NCBI GenBank assembly: GCA_026545225.1
Contig: CM048847.1
Span: 6,442,501-6,506,500, forward strand
Direction: 5' to 3'
DNA from: Cornus controversa
Lineage: Eukaryota > Streptophyta > Magnoliopsida > Cornales > Cornaceae
Length of the DNA stretch: 64,000 nt
Part shown: piece by piece, positions 56,751 through 64,000 of the stretch
How the letters are laid out: the number at the start of each line of letters is the position of its first letter
Numbering within the stretch: position 1 is the stretch's first letter
Notes under the pieces: generated by a model
What the model was told of the DNA's origin: nothing
Databases searched by the model: none
Seen by the model: only the letters and a program-made list of their open reading frames with translations
Position numbers and translations under genes: made by a program

Positions 56751-59206
56751 ACTATAGGAAGCTTAATAGTGTGACTAGGAAGGATCATTTCCCTCTACCT
56801 TTTGTTGACCAAATGTTAGAGAAATTAGCTGGTCAGGCATACTATTGCTTTTTAGATGGTTACTCTGGCTATAACCAGATTCCCGTCCACCCCGATGACC
56901 AAGACAAGACAACTTTCACCTGTCCATTTGGCACATTTGCTTATCGTCGCATGCCCTTTGGGTTATGCAATGCACCCGCCACATTTCAGAGGTGCATGAT
57001 GAGTATCTTTCACGACATGGTTGACAAATTTCTAGAAATCTTCATGGATGACTTCTCTGTCTTTGGTTCATCTTTTAAGCAATGCCTACACCATCTTACT
57101 CTAGTGCTTCAACGTTGTCGTGACACTAACCTAGTTCTTAACTGGGAAAAATGTCACTTCATGGTAAAGAAAGGAATTGTCCTAGGTCATACTATTTCTA
57201 GTGGGGGAATTGAGGTAGATAAAGCAAAAGTTGACCTCATCTCAAATCTACCTATCCCCAAAACTGTTCGTGATATTCGAGCTTTCTTAGGTCATGCTGG
57301 ATTCTATAGGCGTTTCATCAAAGATTTCAGTAAGATAGCACGACCTTTGACCCATCTTCTAGCTAAGGATGCACCATTTGAGTTTACAGATGCTTGTCAC
57401 TCAGCTTTTGAGCAATTAAAATTAGCCCTCACCACTGCACCCATAATCCGCCCACCTGATTGGAACCTACCTTTTGAGATCATGTGTGATGCGTCAGATT
57501 ATGCAGTTGGGGCTGTTTTAGGACAAAGAGTTGATAAAGCACCGTATGTGATCTATTATGCTAGCAAGACTTTGAATGACGCGCAACTTAACTACTCGAC
57601 CACTGAGAAAGAGTTATTAGCAGTCGTGTTTTCCTTTGACAAATTTCGCTCGTATTTGATCGGATCTAAGGTCATCATCTATACCGATCATGCAGCATTG
57701 CGACATCTTCTCTCCAAAAAAGATGCCAAACCTAGGTTGATACGATGGATCTTACTCCTTCAAGAATTTGACCTTGAGATTCGTGATAAGAAAGGCTCAG
57801 ATAATGTAGTCGCTGATCATTTGTCCCGTCTTATTGTTGATTCTATTAGTGACTCCCTTCCCATCTCTGATTATTTTCCTGATGAGCAACTTTTTACAAT
57901 ATCTCATGCCCCATGGTATGCTGATATTGTCAATTACATTGTGACTGGTCAAATCCCTTCCACTTGGTCTAAGCAAGAGAGAGAAAAATTCTTAGCTAAG
58001 GCTAAGGAATATTTTTGGGATGATCCCTACTTATTCAAGTATTGTCCAGATCAGATCATCCGTAGGTGTGTTCCCGAGGACGACCAAGAGTCTGTCATTT
58101 CCTTTTGTCATGATCAGCCATGTGGTGGCCATTTTAGCTCTAAAAGGACCGCTGCAAAAATCTTGCAGTCGGGATTTTATTGGCCCACCCTTTTTAAGGA
58201 CACTTATACCTACTGTCTCGCTTGTCCTAGATGTCAATTATTAGGTAAGATTACCAAGCGTAATGAGTGGCCCCAACAATCAATTTTAGTTGTCGAAATA
58301 TTTGATGTTTGGGGTATTGACTTCATGGGACCCTTTCCCTCCTCATTTGGGTATATCTATATTCTTCTTGCTGTTGATTATGTGTCCAAATGGGTAGAAG
58401 CATTAGCCACTAAGACAGCCGACCATAGAGTTGTGGTGAATTTCTTGAAAGACTTAATTTTGCCTAGATTCGGTGTACCTCGAGCCATAATTAGTGATAA
58501 TGGTTCCCATTTTTGTAACAAAGTCTTTGCAAGCTTAATGTCTAAATATGAGATCACCCACAAAGTGGCCCTATCTTATCACCCACAAACCAATGGTCAG
58601 GCTGAGGTATCCAATAGGGAGATCAAACATATCTTAGAAAAAACGGTTAACCCCACAAGGAAGGACTGGAGTCTCCGCCTCCAAGATGCTTTGTGGGCAT
58701 ATCGTACTGCTTATAAGACTCCTATAGGAATGTCTCCATATCGCTTAGTCTATGGCAAAGCATGTCACTTGCCTGTCGAACTCGAACACCGTGCTTATTG
58801 GGCTATCAAGGCCATGAATTTTAACTATGATAAAGCTGGAGAGCGTAGGTCACTTCAACTCGATGAGTTGGAGGAAATCAGAAATGATGCCTACGAGAGT
58901 TCGAAGATTTATAAAGCTAAGACCAAATTGGAACATGACAAACAAATTCTGAGAAAAGATTTCTCCCCAGGCCAGAAGGTTCTTCTATATAACTCTCGTC
59001 TTGAATTGTTTCCTGGGAAGTTGAGGTCACGATGGTCTGGTCCATACTATGTCCACCAAGTTGCTAGTCATGGTGCTATTGAGGTTCAAGATCCCAAAAA
59101 TGGAAAGTTATTCAAAGTTAATGCTCAACGTATAAAGCCTTTTCTTGAGTTGGAGGCTCGTGAAATTGAAAATATTTTCCTTGTCGATCCAGTCTATCTC
59201 AATTGA
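56735..59206 (+). CDS. RT, RNase H and integrase of the Athila-like element
   Basis: 823 codons, continuing the preceding pol in the +1 frame. [30 protein letters not shown] and catalytic [10 protein letters not shown] near residue 105. RNase [30 protein letters not shown] and [20 protein letters not shown]. Integrase: H2C2 finger ([14 protein letters not shown] to [12 protein letters not shown]), and catalytic Asp in WGIDFMGPF (about 528), Asp in IISDNGSHF (about 587) and Glu in [11 protein letters not shown] (about 624). It ends LVDPVYLN. All catalytic residues are present and the frame is open throughout. The ATG at 56735 overlaps the previous ORF and is probably not a real start; the protein would come from one gag-pol frame but for the single-base break. 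Confidence 0.92.
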   Translation: MASCIDYRKLNSVTRKDHFPLPFVDQMLEKLAGQAYYCFLDGYSGYNQIPVHPDDQDKTTFTCPFGTFAYRRMPFGLCNAPATFQRCMMSIFHDMVDKFLEIFMDDFSVFGSSFKQCLHHLTLVLQRCRDTNLVLNWEKCHFMVKKGIVLGHTISSGGIEVDKAKVDLISNLPIPKTVRDIRAFLGHAGFYRRFIKDFSKIARPLTHLLAKDAPFEFTDACHSAFEQLKLALTTAPIIRPPDWNLPFEIMCDASDYAVGAVLGQRVDKAPYVIYYASKTLNDAQLNYSTTEKELLAVVFSFDKFRSYLIGSKVIIYTDHAALRHLLSKKDAKPRLIRWILLLQEFDLEIRDKKGSDNVVADHLSRLIVDSISDSLPISDYFPDEQLFTISHAPWYADIVNYIVTGQIPSTWSKQEREKFLAKAKEYFWDDPYLFKYCPDQIIRRCVPEDDQESVISFCHDQPCGGHFSSKRTAAKILQSGFYWPTLFKDTYTYCLACPRCQLLGKITKRNEWPQQSILVVEIFDVWGIDFMGPFPSSFGYIYILLAVDYVSKWVEALATKTADHRVVVNFLKDLILPRFGVPRAIISDNGSHFCNKVFASLMSKYEITHKVALSYHPQTNGQAEVSNREIKHILEKTVNPTRKDWSLRLQDALWAYRTAYKTPIGMSPYRLVYGKACHLPVELEHRAYWAIKAMNFNYDKAGERRSLQLDELEEIRNDAYESSKIYKAKTKLEHDKQILRKDFSPGQKVLLYNSRLELFPGKLRSRWSGPYYVHQVASHGAIEVQDPKNGKLFKVNAQRIKPFLELEAREIENIFLVDPVYLN

Positions 59207-60159
59207 TCTTTTTGGGGTACTATCTCTTTTGCGTCTGGCTGAAGACGTTAAACTTAGCGCTCTTGGGAGGCAACCCTGCCGGTTGATTTTAGAGTTTCAT
59301 AGTTGCTGCTTAGTTTAGGATTTTTTGTAAACTCTATTTGGATATGTTTATATTCTATTTGGGGTACGGTCTTTGATTAATATGGTTCTAAATCATTTAG
59401 TCTATATTATTATGCATTGCATATTTGTAGGGACTGTACTTCTACCACACCAGAACAATTGAGGTAATTTGTTCCAATATTTTTCTATCTGTCTTCAGCA
59501 ATACATTGTTACTATACTTTTAACACTAGGGACAGTGTTGTATTTTGTTTGGGGGTGGGGTAGATTTATCAAAATGCATGCCTTTTTTTTTTTGAAAATC
59601 TTTTGATCCAAAATAGAGTCATTTTTCAAAAAAAAAAAAAAAATTTTTTTTGGCAGTATAGTACCTTTACAATGATGATATTGGATTAACTTATGATCCG
59701 TTTCATGAAATCCAAGAGATGTTAATGTTTTGATCTAAATTGAACTTGTTATTAGGGTAATATAATGATAGACATTATTGTATCACGGGCATTTAGAAGC
59801 AGAAATATTTTTTGCACAAAAGTCGAACTTTGCAATTCGAATTGAAAAGTGAGTAACCTCCTGATAATCTGGAAGATCTAATAGTAGAGACTTAGACCGT
59901 GTGAGCTTTCGTGCCTTTCACTTTTGTAGAGAGTTTTTATGCTAACTCCGAGTCAAAAGATGACTCAATTTTCTTGGATACCGTATAAAAAATCGTTGGT
60001 AGTCTCATTATCTTTCATTTTGGTTGATCACTGAGAATGAAATCACTTCGAGTTAAGAGAAACATAGGCCTTGTAATTTATTTTTCTACTATCGTATCCT
60101 ACCATAATCCTTCTTTCTGTTGTTAGTTTCTGAAAAGTGATACGGATGTTCTTGTGAAA

Positions 60160-60310
60160 AAGAAAAAAAAAAAAAATCATCATATTTTTTTTTTTTTTCA
60201 ATGAAAAAAAAAAAAAAAAAAAAAGAAAGAAAGAAAGAAAGATAGAGAAAAAAAAAAGAAGAAGAAAAAAAAAAAAAAAAAAAAGAAGAAGAAGAAAAAG
60301 AAAAAAAAAA
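60160..60310. repeat. A- and GAA-rich low-complexity tract
   Basis: Long A runs interrupted by aaag/aaga units, with a short T run at 60186-60199. Confidence 0.9.
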
Positions 60311-61136
60311 TGAAGAAGACAAGTTTTCCCTTTGAGATATTTTGAAGACTCATCACTTCCAAAAATATTCACTTACAGCCCCATCCTAATCACCACCTGT
60401 AAGATTTATGGAAAGATATGATAGTGGGTAATAAGTAAGCAGGCGCTATGGTGGGTAACTCGACATTCTCCCAAAAGTGATCAACATTCCTATCATGAGA
60501 CTTTTCTATTTATATGTATCGGTTTTTCATATTAGTATGTGAGCTTGCTTTTACTTTGGAAACAGAGTTTCTACTCACATACAACTGAGAGAAACAGTTA
60601 GCCAAATCTCCGAGAGTTGTTCTTTTAGAGAGATATTTACCTGTGAGATTTGAAGTCAAAACGTCTTTTTCTTCTAGTGACTTGGGAATTACATTACTTG
60701 AATTTGAGGATGGCTTTTTGTCGACTTCACACACATTCACTCTGCTTCTAGGTTACTTATGGATGATTTTTCCTTGATGTTTATTATTATAACACCCTAG
60801 TAGCTTGTTGTATATGAGGAACTTATCAATTCCATTTCTTATTTTTCATGTTTCATGGATATATAGGAGATTCTCTGAACAATAGGGGAAATTACTGCCT
60901 TAAAACAATTCTTCTTTGTAATAGTTAGAAAGTTTGTGGGTACCTTCACTGCAAACCCTCACGAGGCTATAGCTCGTCCACTAGGGGTAACCTAGGGGTT
61001 TAAGGCCTTATTGCATATGGTAAATGCAATCGAGAACAGCCTGCGAAAGTGGCACATCTTTAGTTAGGAGTTAAATAAAAGTAGCAGTTTTGTACACTAA
61101 TTTCTTTTGCTTGTATTTGCTAGAGGACTAGCAAAA

Positions 61137-61154
61137 GCTCGTTTGGGGGTAATT
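61137..61154 (+). promoter_or_regulatory. Polypurine tract region before the 3' LTR
   Basis: gctcgtttgggggtaatt lies immediately before TGATAAG, the LTR start; the primer for plus-strand DNA synthesis would form here. Confidence 0.6.
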
Positions 61155-62404
61155 TGATAAGTGCACAAAACTTGCTATTTTATATCCTAAAATAAGTTTT
61201 TAATTCATCTTTTATTTTATTTAAAGGTTTTTATCTTTGCATTTTATGTTTTATAGGGGTTGATTTCCAAAGAAGAAGAAAAGCAGCAAAAGAGGGCTAA
61301 AAAGGATATATAAAGCCAAAGATGAACATAAGAAGAATTGTAGGAGAGATGGTATTCTGTGCAATCTACTTCACAAGAGGTCTCAAGTTCAAAACTTTGC
61401 CAAATATTTTGTACACGGCCACGTCTGCAGTCCAGAATTGAAATTAAAGATATGGAAATCAAATTTTAGATATTCAAATTCAAAATTTTGTATTTTGAAT
61501 TTTTGTTTTTGAATTTTGAATTTTGAATTTCAAATTTGTATTTTGAATTTTTGTATTTAAAATTTTTCCCACCTAAACCATTCCCCTCTAACTCTATAAA
61601 TAGGGGGTCTTAGGGGATGGTGAGGGGAGTTAGAAATTGTAGAGAAATTATAGAAAAAAATAGTGTATTTATTTTATTGATTCAATGATGAGTAGTAGTT
61701 TCATTTATATTTGTTTGTTTTTTATTAATATGCAAGCGTAAACATCCTTCTCAAGGGAGTGATGAAGCCACCATGGCTGAAGTATAGGTAAGTTGTTTTA
61801 TTTTCTTGTCTACTTTTTCCTCCCAAGAGCATTCTTCTACTCTTCTATTCTGGATTTTATTTTCTAAAAGTAGAGAAAGGATTCTTCGTGTTTGCCAAAT
61901 AATGGTAATTCGAAGAATGCCTACCTCTGTTTACCTAGCCAATGTGCATCAGATTAAGTAAAAGAATGTCTCTCTCATATATAATCAAGTCATTCTTTTT
62001 TTATTCCATATTTTCCTTCATCTTTCCAAGTTCTAATTGGATTGGTGAAGTGTATTGGTTATTGGAGGAAAAACTAGATAAGAATATAAAAAAAAACTTT
62101 ATTTATATGGATCCATGGTGGTGAATTCTCTTTCCTTGAGATTTTTTCCATCATTTGATCTAAGACATTTAATATTAGTTTTTATTATTAAATAAAAAAA
62201 TCAGAATTTTATTTTTTTAAATATTCATTTTTCATCTCAAGAGAATTAGGTTTTGAAGTTTAGACTTGTTATTGATTCTCACTTGAGAGTGGTTCGACCC
62301 TGCTTACTACTATACAGTTTTTAGTAAAGTTTTTGCAGGTTTTATTATTTTTTGTACGAAGTGTAGAAAAGCAACGACAAACATCCATTATTCTACACTC
62401 GTCA
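61155..62404 (+). repeat. 3' LTR of the Athila-like element
   Basis: About 1,250 bases from TGATAAGTGCACAAAAC to ...CTCGTCA. A TATA box (TATAAATA) lies at 61595-61602. An AT-rich run of tttgaattt-like units at about 61,470-61,560 lies just upstream of it. The right end is inferred from the TGA/TCA termini, since no 5' LTR is present for comparison. Confidence 0.7.
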
Positions 62405-63030
62405 TCCAACGAATGTGAGCCTCGGAGTTATCCCCTCACATAATGGCAATCCTATACATTGCCAGGGTAGAATGACCTTTCGGAGTGGTCCAGGCATAGG
62501 ATGGTTATCGGAGTTGTCCTAGGTCACATGATCCTCGGAGTGGGCCAATCATCTGGGGTATCGGATGAGGGCAAAGAGTGAGAGTATATGCAGGCCTTGA
62601 TGCTTGTATTATGTATCGGATTATGACCGTGGAAGGTGAAAATACCTTATGCTTATGTGTTTACCTGTTAAGCATGTTTTTCTATTTAAATGCATCTATA
62701 TTGCATTTGAGATGTGCTACTTGACGAGTAGGAGATGTGGTAGTTGATTTATATCGTTTATGTAAATGTGATGACATATATGTTCTATATACATGTTGGT
62801 GCTGAATGTTTACTGCTTTCAAGCATGTTGAAAACGATTTCTAAAATCATGTGGAGTGGATTTTTGTCACGCCCTGACTCCCGAGGCCTGAAAACCGAGG
62901 TGTGAACTCCGTGAGATCACCCTAACGATATAACCATCGCCTAATCATACAACTTCAATTTTCTATTACTTTCATGAAAATTGGGCATGACCCATTCTAA
63001 TAAATCATATCCTGGGATGTTAAACCTGCT
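62405..63030. other. Nuclear repetitive DNA beyond the LTR
   Basis: Variants of tcggagttgtcc occur four times at 62,420-62,545 (separate copies after cctcggagttatcc, tttcggagtggtcc, atcggagttgtcc and cctcggagtgggcc). A TGTCACGCCCTGACTCC sequence at about 62,866 looks like the start of another plant LTR. No gene seen. Confidence 0.45.
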
Positions 63031-63039
63031 TTAAATTCA

Positions 63040-63190
63040 AATGGACACTTCGAGGCACGTGTCCCCCCAGCATTTATATGTAACATTCAAAATGGACACT
63101 TCTGGGCACGTGTCCCCCCAGCATTTATATCTAACATTCAAAATGGACACCTTTGGGCACGTGTCCCCCCAGCATTTCTACAACATATAT
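63040..63190 (+). repeat. 51-base minisatellite, three copies
   Basis: Three adjacent copies of atggacacttcnnggcacgt plus gtccccccagcatttatat, starting at 63041, 63092 and 63143. The unit is 51 bases, so the frame through it gives a 17-residue repeat (MDTSGHVSPQHLYLTFK), which I take as incidental. Confidence 0.9.
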
Positions 63191-63839
63191 AATAGGATCA
63201 AAAGAATGTCTCAGTCCCTGAATGTCCGTCTCATATACATACATCACATGAATAAAATACAACTGAAGTAATTGAATCAATATAAACACTTCATACACTT
63301 AATCCAAATGTACAACATCATCAAATATTTTGGACATAAACTAGATTCTAAGGAATCTAACCACCACCTCTACCATCAGTACCATCAGTTCTTCAACTGA
63401 CTCCGTAATCAGCAATACCTGCAAAACCTGGGAGGGGGTGAGCTCAAAGGCCCAACAAGGTATGCAGAACCATACTATCACCGCTGCAGTAGGTCGATCC
63501 TTACATATTCTCAAAAATATACATGCACTTAAATATATCACAATATTTAAGACCATGCTCCTCCTAGCATGCATGAACCCACTATGTATATGGCTACTCT
63601 AGTACATATGAACATACGAAATATACTACACATGACTTATGAAAAACATTTACAACATGCTCAAAAGCAATACACATCCGACACCGATATGTATAGAAAA
63701 CATATATAAATAGAAGCATTACATGAACAATGTAAATCAAATACCACATCACCTACTCAACAAGTAGCCAATTTCAGATACAATGCACATGTATTTAAAC
63801 AGTACAACATGCCTTCCTTCCCACCACATATATGTATAT

Positions 63840-63892
<53 letters not shown>

Positions 63893-64000
63893 CACATCCC
63901 ACGTATATACTATATCCACCTTTATGTACATATATACACGTATATATATACAAACACCACACATGATCAAATTAGGAACATATGTAAAATTACTCAACAT
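63191..64000. other. AT-rich nuclear DNA with a microsatellite
   Basis: No gene recognised. A (CA)n(TA)n run lies at about 63,840-63,888 and AT-rich alternating sequence continues to the end. Confidence 0.6.
63840..63888. repeat. CA/TA microsatellite
   Basis: Alternating ca repeats pass directly into ta repeats; the minus-strand frame across it gives meaningless Ile-Tyr runs. Confidence 0.95.

Larger units (their letters stand above)
59207..61154 (+). other. Non-coding 3' region of the Athila-like element
   Basis: Between the integrase stop and the LTR. It contains a G-rich tract (gtttgggggtgggg, 59547-59560) and homopolymer-rich sequence (59,581-59,650; 60,160-60,310). An env-like ORF, present in some Athila elements, is not visible. 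The Phe-rich minus frames at 60043-60372 are artefacts of A/G runs. Confidence 0.6.
52901..62404 (+). mobile_element. Ty3/gypsy LTR retrotransposon, Athila/Tat type, 5' truncated
   Basis: The order is leader (about 52,940-53,657), gag-protease-RT start (53658-56750), RT-RNase H-integrase (56735-59206), a 1.9 kb non-coding tail with two G-rich purine tracts, and a 3' LTR (61155-62404). No 5' LTR or primer-binding site is visible: mitochondrial-style DNA runs up to the leader. Assignment to Athila/Tat rests on the gag style, the DLGAS protease and the long tail after integrase. Confidence 0.88.

Noticed and set aside
60043-60372. Phe/Ser-rich minus-strand ORFs
   Set aside because: Produced by A- and GAA-rich runs, not a gene.
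63749-64000. Ile/Tyr-repeat ORF at the right edge
   Set aside because: Translation of the CA/TA microsatellite.
1-64000. CRISPR arrays, bacterial operons, phage genes or ribosomal RNA
   Set aside because: No regularly spaced repeats with unique spacers, no bacterial-type gene clusters and no rRNA signature seen; the content is plant organelle and nuclear repeat DNA.

Overview
The window reads as plant DNA with two very different parts. Positions 1 to about 52,900 look like mitochondrial DNA of a eudicot seed plant. They hold intact, unedited-looking ccmB, rpl10 and atp6, three tRNA genes (Lys-UUU, plastid-type His-GUG, Glu-UUC), a scrap of plastid ndhF, short dispersed repeats and long non-coding spacers. 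They also hold many decayed pieces of nuclear retrotransposons: Ty1/copia, Ty3/gypsy, a LINE and a plant-mobile-domain gene. From about 52,900 to 64,000 the sequence becomes visibly AT-rich and nuclear in style. It holds a long Ty3/gypsy element of the Athila/Tat type with nearly intact gag-pol and a 3' LTR, then minisatellite and microsatellite DNA. No species can be named from the sequence alone.

Layout. 1-190: ndhF remnant. 3,593-4,528: chimeric membrane ORF with an sdh3-like segment. 5,217-5,289: trnK. 7,621-8,922: ccmB and rpl10, convergent. 9,941-14,662: cluster of copia and gypsy remnants, including one LTR that has both a polypurine tract and a primer-binding site. 17,549-18,363: coiled-coil remnant of a transposon-type gene. 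19,086-19,161: trnH. 21,493-21,564: trnE. 26,776-31,430: mosaic of gypsy gag, integrase pieces and a plant-mobile-domain fragment. 33,169-35,060: copia RT/RNase H remnant. 35,581-36,873: atp6. 37,250-38,171: gypsy gag remnant. 43,316-45,658: LINE ORF1 joined to a copia integrase/RT fragment. 50,917-51,552: gypsy G-patch fragment. About 52,900: junction. 53,658-62,404: Athila-like element, with its 5' LTR missing. 62,405-64,000: nuclear repeats.

The organelle genes do not form one operon. ccmB serves cytochrome c maturation, rpl10 the mitoribosome stalk and atp6 the ATP synthase proton channel; the tRNAs serve mitochondrial translation. The main open question is the junction near 52.9 kb. Either a large mitochondrial segment sits in a nuclear chromosome (NUMT), or a nuclear element sits in mitochondrial DNA, or the contig is chimeric. 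The intact organelle reading frames favour a recent transfer or a misjoin over an old insertion.
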